A DNA stretch of 64,000 nucleotides from positions 310,001-374,000 of the forward strand of contig JAFLCG010000005.1 of assembly GCA_017303635.1 (NCBI GenBank). The letters are read 5' to 3'. Position numbers and translations under genes: made by a program. Under the pieces are notes generated by a model, which made no database searches, was not told where the DNA came from, and saw only the letters and a list, made by a program, of their open reading frames with translations. Positions 17,995-26,103 of this stretch are shown in pieces (positions within the stretch are counted from its first letter, which is position 1; the number at the start of each line of letters is the position of its first letter). The DNA is from Anaerolineae bacterium (lineage in GTDB: Bacteria > Chloroflexota > Anaerolineae > Aggregatilineales > Phototrophicaceae).

Positions 17995-19119
17995 CTATCC
18001 ACTAATCACTCCCGGCATCATCGCAAACCCCTCCCCCGAAGGCACCAACACCCCGCCCTTGAGCAAGTCCGCACTCATGCACGAATGCACCGGCAGCACC
18101 AGCACCAGATCGCCCACCCGCAGCCGGTCGAAGTCCGCCGCATCCACCTGCAAGACACCATGCTCTTGCGAGAGTGACGTCACATAACTGCGGTCGGGCA
18201 GCACCTCCCAGCCAGAGTCGGTCGGCAGCGCCAGCCACCCAAAGTTCTTGCGCCCATGCCGGTCGGTGATGAACTCCTTCGACAGATGCACCCCGCCGCC
18301 GTAGATCACCACCTGCCCCCGCCCCGGGTACAAACTCACCACCGGGCAGGCGACCACCGCCGCGATGTCATCCACCCCGCACGAACCGATCTCTGCCTGC
18401 ATGACATCGTAGTACGGGAAGTTGCCGGGGCGGATTTCATCAACCGCGCTGAAGTCCTCTACCAGGCTGCAGCACGGGGTATCCCCCAGCGAGAGTTCCA
18501 GACCGTCATAACCTGCCGCCGCCAAACGATCTCGCACATAGCTCAACCGCACCACTGTCTCGTCATAGAGTGCCCGCACCGCTTGCGCCATATGTTCCTT
18601 GTACGAGTGCCCCGCATGAGTCAGCACCCCGCGCAGAGTCAACCGCGAGCCATGCAGCACACCCGCAATCGCGGCTGCTGCCTCATCATCCTCCCAGTCC
18701 ACCCCCGTCCGGTGATAGCCTGTGTCCACATCCAGCCACACATCGGCTGGACTTGTCACCCGCTCGACCAGAAACTGCGCCGTCTCCACCGAGTCCACCA
18801 GCAGGCCCAGTCGCACCTGCGCCGCCAGCCGGTTGATCGTCTCGATCTCCCGCCAGTTGACCGGAAAGGCCACGGTGATGTCCTGCCAACCGTCCGCCGC
18901 GAAATAGGCCGCCATGCTCAGCGAAGATGCCGTAATCGCGGTCACACCCTCCTCGCGGAACCACGCACCAATCGCCGCCGACTGATGCGTCTTGAAATGC
19001 GGGCGGAAGCGCACGCCACTGGCCCGCGCCTTGGCGGCGATCCGGGCGATATTCCGCCGCACCCGTCCTTCGTCCACCACCAGCGTAGGCCGCGTGATCG
19101 AGTCCCAAACTTGCTTCAC
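17995..19119 (-). CDS. D-threonine aldolase / D-serine dehydratase-like PLP enzyme
   Basis: A 374-residue fold-type III PLP protein. The alanine-racemase-like barrel starts with RPTLVVDEGRVRRNI, and the PLP lysine lies in RPHFKTHQS near residue 45. LDVDTGYHRTG near 130 and GVLTHAGHSY near 165 follow. The C-terminal D-serine-dehydratase-like domain ends with LPVHSC near 353, which supplies His and Cys ligands for a metal. The family cleaves D-threonine/D-allo-threonine or dehydrates D-serine and D-threo-3-hydroxyaspartate. It stands alone, convergent to the aldolase gene and divergent from a membrane protein. With the D-amino-acid oxidase at 5 kb it gives the organism two routes for D-amino acids. 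Confidence 0.85.
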   Translation of the reverse strand: MKQVWDSITRPTLVVDEGRVRRNIARIAAKARASGVRFRPHFKTHQSAAIGAWFREEGVTAITASSLSMAAYFAADGWQDITVAFPVNWREIETINRLAAQVRLGLLVDSVETAQFLVERVTSPADVWLDVDTGYHRTGVDWEDDEAAAAIAGVLHGSRLTLRGVLTHAGHSYKEHMAQAVRALYDETVVRLSYVRDRLAAAGYDGLELSLGDTPCCSLVEDFSAVDEIRPGNFPYYDVMQAEIGSCGVDDIAAVVACPVVSLYPGRGQVVIYGGGVHLSKEFITDRHGRKNFGWLALPTDSGWEVLPDRSYVTSLSQEHGVLQVDAADFDRLRVGDLVLVLPVHSCMSADLLKGGVLVPSGEGFAMMPGVISG

Positions 19120-19215
19120 AATAGCCGTCCTTCCATAACGCTTGCATCCACACCCAATTCATCTATAGTGGATCCGAGTTTTTCTTCACCTGCCACACAG
19201 GGGATAAGATCCGTC

Positions 19216-20013
19216 ATGAGCCGTCCAGTGCGAATCGCATTCATCGGACTTTGCATCGTACAAATTGTCTTCGCGTTGGGCTTTTCCTTCCAGGTATCCT
19301 TTTTCGTCAACCTGTGGCCCCTGCCCTACAGTGGCCAAATGAACCCGATCTTCGTCGGCTCATTTCTGTTCGCCGCGGCGTCCTCAGTAGCTTGGTGCTT
19401 GTGGATGCGGGCCGATGGTGCCCTGGCAGGCATCGGGCTGGATTACAGCGTCACCTTCATCGCGCTCACGATCTACGCACTCCAGCTCTACGCCGAACGA
19501 CCCACTCCCCTTCTATTGGGTTTCGTCATCGCCAGCATCGCCGGCCTGCTCTTCGGGCTGGGGCTTTTCGCCTGGGCAGTGCGCCAACCTTTGCCACCAA
19601 CCCCACAGTTGCCGCTCCTGCTGCGGATGTCATTCATCGTCTTTGTGATCGTGTTGCTGCTTGCTGGTATCCAACTGGTCCTGCGAACACCCGGCATCCT
19701 CCCCTGGCAGACCACTCAGACCAGTGCCAGTCTCTATGGGTGGATGTTCATCGGTTCAGCCAGCTACTTCACCTACGGCCTGCTGCGACCCGGTTGGTCG
19801 AATGCCGGTGGACAGTTGGCGGGCTTCCTTGGTTATGATCTGGTGCTGATCCTACCCGTCCTGCTCTTGATCAGGAACATTACCCCGGCGCTCCTGCCCA
19901 ACCTCATCATCTACCTGGCCGTGTTGATCTACAGTGGCGGGCTGGCAATCTACTACCTGTTCCTCAATCGAGAAACACGCCTCTTCCCACGTCATCCCAA
20001 AACAACAACGTAG
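19216..20013 (+). CDS. Integral membrane protein of unknown function
   Basis: A 265-residue hydrophobic protein with about eight predicted transmembrane helices, beginning IAFIGLCIVQIVFALGFSF, and short polar loops. It ends in a basic tail (NRETRLFPRHPKTTT). I do not recognise a family motif. Start ATG 19216 follows a weak AGGGGATAAG. The same frame stays open about 960 bases upstream through the antisense of the PLP enzyme, but that part has no membrane character and is a shadow. A hairpin follows the gene. No transporter or enzyme function should be assumed. Confidence 0.7.
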   Translation: MSRPVRIAFIGLCIVQIVFALGFSFQVSFFVNLWPLPYSGQMNPIFVGSFLFAAASSVAWCLWMRADGALAGIGLDYSVTFIALTIYALQLYAERPTPLLLGFVIASIAGLLFGLGLFAWAVRQPLPPTPQLPLLLRMSFIVFVIVLLLAGIQLVLRTPGILPWQTTQTSASLYGWMFIGSASYFTYGLLRPGWSNAGGQLAGFLGYDLVLILPVLLLIRNITPALLPNLIIYLAVLIYSGGLAIYYLFLNRETRLFPRHPKTTT

Positions 20014-20038
20014 ATCGCTTAACTTGTCCTGCACGGAT

Positions 20039-20067
20039 GAGGGTCGAAAACAACATTTTCGACCCTC
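20039..20067 (+). terminator. Stem-loop after membrane protein gene
   Basis: A perfect 12-base stem (arm GAGGGTCGAAAA, loop CAACA) starting 26 bases after the stop. It lacks a T tract. It is a likely transcription end or mRNA-stabilising hairpin. The rest of the 20014-20222 gap has no recognisable feature. Confidence 0.5.
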
Positions 20068-20222
20068 TGAAAGTCCCCTATCAGTGACCGAAGGTCATCC
20101 CTGTGGGACGGCCCGACTTCCACATAGCCTTTGCCTTTCAACGACTGAGGGTCGCGTAAGGAGAGGGGATTTAGAAGTGGCCAGAACAAAGCTACCGCTG
20201 AACGGGTGCAACAGCGTGGAGT

Positions 20223-21200
20223 CTACGCCTTCGCCTGGAGTGCCTGCCACAGATTGTCCTCAACCTCCACCATCCCGCTCGCCAGAATGGCATCCAGCAC
20301 CCGGTCGCCGCGTTCACCCGGCACCAGAATCTCATCCACACCCGGCAGTCGCTTGGTGGCCTTCACCTTCCCGACCAACCCCGCGACTTCCTGCTTGAAG
20401 GTGTCCGCATCACCCAGCAAACCGGGGTCAAACACCAGCACCAGGTTGCCCCAGTCGGTCTTGCGGCCTTCTTCATTGGGCGTCGTCTGCACCAGTGGGC
20501 GCGTCAGCACCTCGACCATCATGCTCAGTGCCGCCCCCTTATACCCGCCAAACGTGCGGATCGCCCCGGCCAGCGCCGCCGCTGGATCCGTCGTCGGCTG
20601 CCCTTCGCCGTCATAGGCCACGTCCGGCGAGATCGACCGCCCTGCGGTTTTCGCCTCGATCACACCAAAACGGGCAATCGCTGCCGTCGCCATATCAAAA
20701 ACCAGCGGCTTCTCCGCCGAAGGCACGCCAATCGCCAGCGGATTGGTGCCGAAGATCGGTTCATAAGAACCGTGCATCGCCACAAATTCCGGCGAGCCGG
20801 AGAAGATGAATCCGATAAACCCGGCCTGAGCCGCCTTGCTGGCAAAGTACCCAATCGCGCCGGTTGAGGTGTTGGTATTGTTCGTACCCACGATGCCAAA
20901 GCCGTGTTCACGCGCCTTCGCCAGTGCCATCTCCAGCGCCCGGTTCAATACCACCATCCCCTGGTTCCGCCCGCCATCCAGCAGCGCGGAGAGCTTGGTT
21001 TCGTGCAAGACCTTGATCGCCGTCGCGTTCACATCAGCCGGCATCCCTGCGCCGATCAGCTTGACGATGCCCTGATTGTTGCCGCGTAGCTGGGCATACA
21101 TCAGCACTTCCAGAATGATCTCCGCCTGTTCCTGCGAATATCCGCTGAGGCGCAGCACCTTCAGCGTCGTCGCTTTGAGTTCATCCAACCGCACTTGCAT
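20223..21200 (-). CDS. Ldh family oxidoreductase (malate/L-lactate/ureidoglycolate dehydrogenase-like)
   Basis: About 325 residues of the NAD(P)-dependent Ldh/MDH-2 family, a fold distinct from classical LDH. It has RGNNQGIVKL near residue 40 where family members usually have RGxxSHG, GIVGTNNTNTSTGAIGYFA near 105-120, FGTNPLAIGVPS near 150 and LVFDMATAA near 170. Members reduce 2-oxo acids such as 2,3-diketogulonate, ureidoglycolate, sulfolactate or delta-1-piperideine-2-carboxylate. The usual SHG histidine of the active site is replaced (NNQG), which is notable. The start at 21200 has GGAGAG upstream. It stands alone and diverges from the P-loop ATPase gene. Confidence 0.78.
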   Translation of the reverse strand: MQVRLDELKATTLKVLRLSGYSQEQAEIILEVLMYAQLRGNNQGIVKLIGAGMPADVNATAIKVLHETKLSALLDGGRNQGMVVLNRALEMALAKAREHGFGIVGTNNTNTSTGAIGYFASKAAQAGFIGFIFSGSPEFVAMHGSYEPIFGTNPLAIGVPSAEKPLVFDMATAAIARFGVIEAKTAGRSISPDVAYDGEGQPTTDPAAALAGAIRTFGGYKGAALSMMVEVLTRPLVQTTPNEEGRKTDWGNLVLVFDPGLLGDADTFKQEVAGLVGKVKATKRLPGVDEILVPGERGDRVLDAILASGMVEVEDNLWQALQAKA

Positions 21201-21406
21201 GTTGAGTCTCTCCTCGTGTGGGGTTCTTGAGCCGCCGATTGTACGCCCTCGCCCGGATCTCCACCAGCACCGCCTGATCCACAATGTCCTGGCGTCCTTG
21301 GTTCACCATTCAACCTACGGCCCTGAACCGACGCACTTTCCCGCCTACCCGACCGCATGTACAATGGCAAAGGCTCACATCCAGCCGTCAGAAAGGGCAG
21401 CCACCG

Positions 21407-22537
21407 ATGGAAAACAAGCGCAAGCAATCCCTCAATTTCCGGCAGGACGAGGTCGGCCATATCATGAGCTGCTGGCGGGCTTCGCTCTCCTGCTCCATGA
21501 TCGGCACCGGCAGCGTCGGCAAGTCCAACCTCATCCAACACCTGATGGACGCCGATGTGCAAAGCTACTTCATGCAGGAAGTCGCGCAGGGCAAGCCCTT
21601 CAAATCCATCAATATCGACCCCAATCTGCTCGTGCCGCTCTCCAGCACCGATAGCGGCTCCGAACCGATCCGCTGCTGGGCCGGTTACGAATTGATGATG
21701 CATCGCCTTTTTCTGGCCTTCTATCCCTTTGACATCCTCGGGGACGATGCCCAGCAGTTTTACAACGCCTATACCAGCCTGCAGGACGGCACCAACCCCC
21801 TCTACGCGCAGATCGGTCTGCGCTATTTTGAACTGGGTCTGGAAATGTTGCTTCAGCGCGGCGCGCAGATCGTCTTTATGTTTGACGAGTTCGAAGAACT
21901 GATGAAGAAACTGCCGGTCAAGTTCTTCCTCACCCTGCGCGGCATCCGTGACCGTTACAAAGGGCAGGTCGCCTATATGACCTTCTCCCGCGCCCCCATT
22001 CCGGAAATCGCGGATAACCTCGGCATTGACCCGCTGGAGATCGAGCCGTTTGCCGAGTTATTCACCGATAACCTGATCTACGTCGGGCCGTATAACGATG
22101 ATGACGCCCGCGATATGCTCGCGCGCCTGATGAAGCGCTCGCAAAAGAACTACAGTGAGGACATCCTGCAATTCCTCCTGTGGTCGACGGGCTGCCACGC
22201 CGGGCTGCTCCGCGCCAGCTTCAACGCGCTTGAACTGCTGCCGCAGCCCCTGCCTGATCGCAATACGCTCATGCAGAACAGCACGCAGGTGGCCCGTCAG
22301 CTCGCCGGACGCTCCATCGTACGGACGGAATGCAAAGGCATCTGGGGTAGCCTCAATAAGATCGAAAAAGGCTTGCTGACCGATGTCGTGCGGACCGGCC
22401 GCTTCGATGTGACCGATAACGCCATGCAGAATGCCTTCCAGACGTTGGTGAAAAAGAAGTTGGTGCGCCTCGACCAGACCACCATGTCGGTCGAACCCGC
22501 CATCCTCCGCGCCTACATCGAAGCCGGTGCGGAATAG
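21407..22537 (+). CDS. Stand-alone AAA-type P-loop ATPase
   Basis: A 376-residue protein with a Walker A motif GTGSVGKSNLI near residue 35, a Walker B motif IVFMFDEFEEL near 165 and an arginine-rich sensor stretch FFLTLRGIRDRYKG near 182. The C-terminal 70 residues (IEKGLLTDVVRTGRFDV, FQTLVKKKLVRLD) look like a winged helix. The layout resembles Orc1/Cdc6-like or TniB-like AAA ATPases and other stand-alone ATPases of unknown role. No transposase, nuclease or effector gene flanks it. The gene is followed 17 bases later by a secreted propeller/SH3 protein on the same strand. Function not assigned. Confidence 0.72.
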   Translation: MENKRKQSLNFRQDEVGHIMSCWRASLSCSMIGTGSVGKSNLIQHLMDADVQSYFMQEVAQGKPFKSINIDPNLLVPLSSTDSGSEPIRCWAGYELMMHRLFLAFYPFDILGDDAQQFYNAYTSLQDGTNPLYAQIGLRYFELGLEMLLQRGAQIVFMFDEFEELMKKLPVKFFLTLRGIRDRYKGQVAYMTFSRAPIPEIADNLGIDPLEIEPFAELFTDNLIYVGPYNDDDARDMLARLMKRSQKNYSEDILQFLLWSTGCHAGLLRASFNALELLPQPLPDRNTLMQNSTQVARQLAGRSIVRTECKGIWGSLNKIEKGLLTDVVRTGRFDVTDNAMQNAFQTLVKKKLVRLDQTTMSVEPAILRAYIEAGAE

Positions 22538-22554
22538 TACAAAGCTGTTAGTCG

Positions 22555-23964
22555 ATGCGCCGCATGACGTTTCTGAAGATCGCCTGCCTTACCCTTCTGA
22601 CCACGCTGAGTCAAATGACACAAGCGCAGGATTTTCGCCTGCCCATCAGCCTGCCGCTGCCTGGATTCTATGTTTTTCCGGGCGCGTTTGAAGTTGTGAC
22701 AGGAATGGAGCCGGATTCGCTTTTTAAGGTCGATACCGAATCCGGCGAGGTACAAACGTTAGTGAGTGGCGAACGCTATATCACCGGCCTTCGCATCAGC
22801 CATAACGGACAGTGGGCCGCTTATGGTACAGTGGCAAATGCGTTTCAGTTTGTGCAAATCCCCTCTGGCAGACTGCAAACCATCCGCGATCCCATCCCGG
22901 ATGCACACCACGATCCAGTCGGCTGGTCGCCTGGCAGTGATGCTGTGATCTTCAGGAGTTTCAATTTGTCTTTCCCCGGATCAATCTACTGGCTGAATCA
23001 GTACGATATTCAGACCAAAACACTGACCAGGATTTTGGAGTTGCCGGTAATGTCCCCGTTGGCAGATGCCCTGCCTGCCTACGCCAACATCGCATCCCAT
23101 CCGTCCTATGCAACGTATCTCAAGTCGGTTGAAGTGAGTCCACTTGATCCGAATTGGATAGCGCTTGGGTTAGATTTGACCAGCTATGAGGTTATCTCCA
23201 CTCCTGAAAACTCGCAGAATACAACCGACCCAGACCCCAACTTTTGGGTCGAGTATCTGCTGTGGAATAACGCTACCGGGCAAGTGATCTCGATTACTGG
23301 GGCACTACCCATCCACTTGCATCTTGATTATGGTAACGCCCAGTGGCGACCTAACCGCCTAGAATTTGTTGTCCCCATCTCGGATGACTTCGCACGTTAT
23401 CAAACGCGGTACATCATATTCCGTCTGGAGCCAACCGCAAGCGGCGATTGGCAGTTGCGGATGATCGAGTCATCGCTGGTTGATGCCGGTATAGTGGATT
23501 GGATTGGCATTGATGATCTGTTTCTGATTGCAGATGGGGTAGACGGAAGCCGTGACACGGTTTTCGGATTGGGGCAAATCATCGGTGGCCAATGGCACAG
23601 GCGGGAATTGTTTCATCTGGAATATGAGACATTTAAGGAAAGCAGGTTGGGTGATTTTCATCTGACTGCCAGCCCAGAAGAGCAGCAACGCCTCTCCTGC
23701 ACCTTTGATGTCTACCTGCAAACCCAAGTAACCCTCGGTAGTACCATCAGGTCAATTGGCACAGACCGCCTGCCTCTACGTACAAATCCGCAAGCCGATT
23801 CGGACGTCATCGGCTCACTGGCAGCCGATTCCGAAGCAACCATCATCGCTGGGCCAGCCTGCTATGATGAGATGCGCTGGTGGCAAGTCCGCTTGCAGAG
23901 CGGATTGGAAAGCTGGTTGCCTGAAGCCAGCATCAGTCAGTTCTTCATCGAACCCATTCGATAA
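22555..23964 (+). CDS. Secreted beta-propeller-like protein with C-terminal SH3 module
   Basis: A 469-residue protein with an N-terminal signal peptide (FLKIACLTLLTTLSQMTQAQ). The central part has repeated short blade-like motifs such as YITGLRISHNGQWAAYG, DPVGWSPGSDAVIFRS and LDYGNAQWRPNRLEFVVP, typical of TolB/WD40-like propellers. The last 75 residues resemble a bacterial SH3 domain (DRLPLRTNPQADSDVIGSLAAD, WWQVRLQSG). It is probably extracellular and binds a polymer or protein. It follows the P-loop ATPase gene by 17 bases and may be co-transcribed. No catalytic motif is visible. Confidence 0.72.
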   Translation: MRRMTFLKIACLTLLTTLSQMTQAQDFRLPISLPLPGFYVFPGAFEVVTGMEPDSLFKVDTESGEVQTLVSGERYITGLRISHNGQWAAYGTVANAFQFVQIPSGRLQTIRDPIPDAHHDPVGWSPGSDAVIFRSFNLSFPGSIYWLNQYDIQTKTLTRILELPVMSPLADALPAYANIASHPSYATYLKSVEVSPLDPNWIALGLDLTSYEVISTPENSQNTTDPDPNFWVEYLLWNNATGQVISITGALPIHLHLDYGNAQWRPNRLEFVVPISDDFARYQTRYIIFRLEPTASGDWQLRMIESSLVDAGIVDWIGIDDLFLIADGVDGSRDTVFGLGQIIGGQWHRRELFHLEYETFKESRLGDFHLTASPEEQQRLSCTFDVYLQTQVTLGSTIRSIGTDRLPLRTNPQADSDVIGSLAADSEATIIAGPACYDEMRWWQVRLQSGLESWLPEASISQFFIEPIR

Positions 23965-24064
23965 ACCATCAATATCTAGACTTTCAATTTGACCAATGCA
24001 GTTTTGATTCATAGAGATTTCTACACGATAGTCATCATGAATAGGTCACAAATCGGAACAAAAT

Positions 24065-24080
24065 CGGAACATATGTTCCG
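24065..24080. promoter_or_regulatory. CGGAACATATGTTCCG palindrome, LexA-like site
   Basis: A perfect 16-base palindrome. An extra half-site AATCGGAACA lies directly before it (24051-24060). A 28-base version of the same palindrome lies at 49131-49158. The core GAACATATGTTC resembles the Bacillus-type SOS box (CGAACRNRYGTTYC). No SOS gene is adjacent, so it may instead be a repeat or another operator. Confidence 0.4.
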
Positions 24081-24220
24081 TATCACCCCCAACTCAGTTG
24101 TACACTGGTCACATGACCATCTACACATCTACACCAATCACTAACCCCTACATCATGGGCCATACCCTATGCGCTTTGTCTTTCACTAGCCACCGGCCAC
24201 TGCTGCAATCAGAACTCCCC

Positions 24221-24275
24221 CTCTCCAGCCGTCCCGTCTTCGGGAGGCGGCGAGGGAGAGGGGGCCGGGGGGTGA
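24221..24275. repeat. CCCCTCTCC...GGAGAGGGG dispersed repeat
   Basis: CCCCTCTCCAGCCGTCCCG is followed by an imperfect inverse ending in GGGAGAGGGGGCCGGGGGG and TGAGG. It has the same architecture as the copies at 16890-16965 and 56900-56940. Confidence 0.55.
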
Positions 24276-24314
24276 GGTTCTGGCGGCAGCTTCCCCTCTA
24301 CCCGCTATGGCTTT

Positions 24315-24475
24315 GTCCCCATTGTCAAGCGGCGGCACACGCCCAGCTTCCCGCCGACAATGCCAAGCTTTGGTGACTCCGGCTCGGCTTCCCGCCAAAG
24401 ACTTTGGCGCTCATGTCGCCATTTGGCGCCGCCCTCCCGTCTTCCCACCGACAAACTTGGCGGGAATCTTGTCAC
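24315..24475 (-). repeat. GC-rich mosaic repeat with TTGTCGGCGGGAA core
   Basis: Read on the minus strand, this segment has TTGTCGGTGGGAAGACGGGA, CGCCAAATGGCG, ATGAGCGCC, ATTGTCGGCGGGAAGCTGGG and GACAAAGCCATAG. The same words occur on the plus strand at 39905-40115. It is a dispersed intergenic repeat made of several small palindromes. Confidence 0.6.
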
Positions 24476-24529
24476 TATGTCATCCCCAAACCGCTTTTGG
24501 AATAACCTGGCGCGCTTGGCGATTCGATC

Positions 24530-24562
24530 TCCCCCTCTGCTTCTCTGTCCCTCTGCAATAAA
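24530..24562. repeat. CTCTG-rich dispersed repeat
   Basis: CCCCCTCTGCTTCTCTGTCC and CTCTGCAATAAATTC lie directly before the amidase 3' end. Close to the copy at 50600. Confidence 0.55.
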
Positions 24563-24579
24563 TTCTTTCCTCTTCGACT

Positions 24580-25992
24580 TCACATCACAGGCCGCCGCGT
24601 ATGCCACCCCGTCACCGTCTCATACGCCAACGCTGCCCGCAGCACATCGGCCTCTGCCCAGTGCTTGCCCACCAGTTGCAGACCCACCGGCAACCCCGCA
24701 GGAGTGAATCCACAGGGGATCGAAATCGCCGGTAACCCCGCCATATTGAACGGAGCCGTAAAGGAGGAGAGATAGAGCCGCGCGGAATCCAATTCAGCCC
24801 CGGCCTCCAAAGTCGGCGCAGTCATCGGGGTAGTCGGGGTCACGATCAGATCATAGTCATCGAGCAGGCTCGTCAGCCGCCGGGTCAGGATCGTCTGGGC
24901 TCGGCGAGCGCGAGCATAGTCCACCCCGCTAAAGGCCAACCCACCCCGCATCCGGTCCAGCACATCCGGCGCAAATCCCTCCGGTTCGGATTTCAAACGA
25001 ACCTCGTGGTAGGTCGCCGCATCCACTGACGTCGTAATCCGGCTCTCCAACCAGAACTCACGCATATCCGGGAACGGCACATCAATAATTTCAAACCGAA
25101 CACCGGCATGCTCCCGCAGAGTTTTCAGCGCCGCCTCAAACACGACTTGTACTTCAGGAGCAGCGCTTTCAAAGAATTCACCACGCAGCACCGCGACCTT
25201 CAACTCGAGCGGTACTTCATACAATCCGTGTTGATACCCGCCTGATTCTTGCGGGGCCTGCACACAACCGGGGTCTTCCGGGTCATATCCATTGATCGCA
25301 TCCATGAGCAAAGCCACGTCTCGCACCGTCCGCGCCATCGGCCCGGCATGATCCAGCGACCAACTCAGCGGGATGACTCCGCGCAGGCTCACCCGCCCGT
25401 AAGTCGGCTTCAGCCCGACCACCCCGCACAACGCCGCCGGGATACGGATCGAGCCGCGGGTGTCACTGCCCAACGACCCCATGCACAAACTGGCTGCCAA
25501 CGCCGCCCCTGACCCGCCCGACGATCCGCCCGGCGAGCGCGTCACATCCCATGGGTTCCGGCACGCTCCATAATGAGCGTTATCGTTGATGACCCCCAGC
25601 GCCCACTCGTGCATATTCAGCTTGCCCAGCAGGATCGCCCCGGCCTCCTTCAGCCGCTTGACCACAAACGCATCTTCAGTCGGGATATAGTCCGTCAAGA
25701 AAGAGGATCCGGCCGTCGTCCGAATGCCCGCCGTCTCATACAAATCCTTCAGCGCAATCGGGATACCATGCAGCGGCCCTCGATACTCCAGCGGATCGCG
25801 CACCTCGGCCTCTGCCACCCGTGCCTGTTCCATGGCCTGCTCGGCAACGACCGTGATATAGGCATTCAAGCGCGGCTGAAGCTGCTCAATGCGTTCCAGA
25901 TGCGCCCGCGTCAATTCCACAGGAGAAAGACTCCCCTGCTGGATCAGGTTGCTGGCTTCGCTGATAGTCAGGTCACACAGGTTGGTGTTCAA
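24580..25992 (-). CDS. Amidase (GatA-like amidase signature family)
   Basis: About 470 residues. The amidase signature Ser-cisSer-Lys triad is visible: the Lys in GIPIALKDLY, the first Ser in SPGGSSGGSGAA and the nucleophile in GSDTRGSIRIPA. The protein begins with DLTISEASNLIQ and ends with GLPVGLQLVGKHWAE. It hydrolyses amides and is GatA-like in sequence, but no gatB or gatC is nearby, so a catabolic or general amidase is more likely. The start is TTG 25992, with GATGAGGAG upstream at good spacing. The longer frame begins with a GTG at 26037 inside the terminator stem of the upstream operon and was rejected. Confidence 0.85.
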   Translation of the reverse strand: MNTNLCDLTISEASNLIQQGSLSPVELTRAHLERIEQLQPRLNAYITVVAEQAMEQARVAEAEVRDPLEYRGPLHGIPIALKDLYETAGIRTTAGSSFLTDYIPTEDAFVVKRLKEAGAILLGKLNMHEWALGVINDNAHYGACRNPWDVTRSPGGSSGGSGAALAASLCMGSLGSDTRGSIRIPAALCGVVGLKPTYGRVSLRGVIPLSWSLDHAGPMARTVRDVALLMDAINGYDPEDPGCVQAPQESGGYQHGLYEVPLELKVAVLRGEFFESAAPEVQVVFEAALKTLREHAGVRFEIIDVPFPDMREFWLESRITTSVDAATYHEVRLKSEPEGFAPDVLDRMRGGLAFSGVDYARARRAQTILTRRLTSLLDDYDLIVTPTTPMTAPTLEAGAELDSARLYLSSFTAPFNMAGLPAISIPCGFTPAGLPVGLQLVGKHWAEADVLRAALAYETVTGWHTRRPVM

Positions 25993-26012
25993 TCCTTGCT
26001 CCTCATCGAAAG

Positions 26013-26041
26013 AAAAAGGGCGTGCCGAACACAGCACACCC
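26013..26041 (-). terminator. Rho-independent terminator of the dehydrogenase operon
   Basis: On the minus strand an eight-base stem (GGGTGTGC with GCACGCCC, one G-U pair, loop TGTGTTCG) is followed by TTTTTC. It lies between the E2 stop and the amidase start and ends the gpsA-E1-E2 transcript. Confidence 0.75.
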
Positions 26042-26103
26042 TATTCTACCCATCAGGCATTATGTATTTCACTGACCACCAGCCACCGACCACTAACCTC
26101 TCA

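Larger units (their letters stand above)
23965..24579. other. Repeat-rich intergenic region, no gene
   Basis: This 615-base gap holds four separate elements and no credible gene: a GGAACATATGTTCC palindrome (24065-24080), a CCCCTCTCC inverted repeat (24221-24275), a GC-rich mosaic repeat (24315-24475) and a CTCTG repeat (24530-24562). Open frames here simply read through the repeats. Confidence 0.65.

Noticed and set aside
18256..19215. Open frame fused upstream of the membrane protein
   Set aside because: It is antisense to the PLP enzyme, Arg/His/Pro-rich and without homology features. ATG 19216 starts exactly at the first membrane helix.
21407..23964. Anti-phage defence module
   Set aside because: There is only a P-loop ATPase and a secreted protein, with no nuclease, toxin, reverse transcriptase or other effector. 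Kept only as an open question.
24580..25992. GatA subunit of the tRNA amidotransferase
   Set aside because: The amidase signature matches, but gatB and gatC are absent and the gene stands alone behind a terminator.
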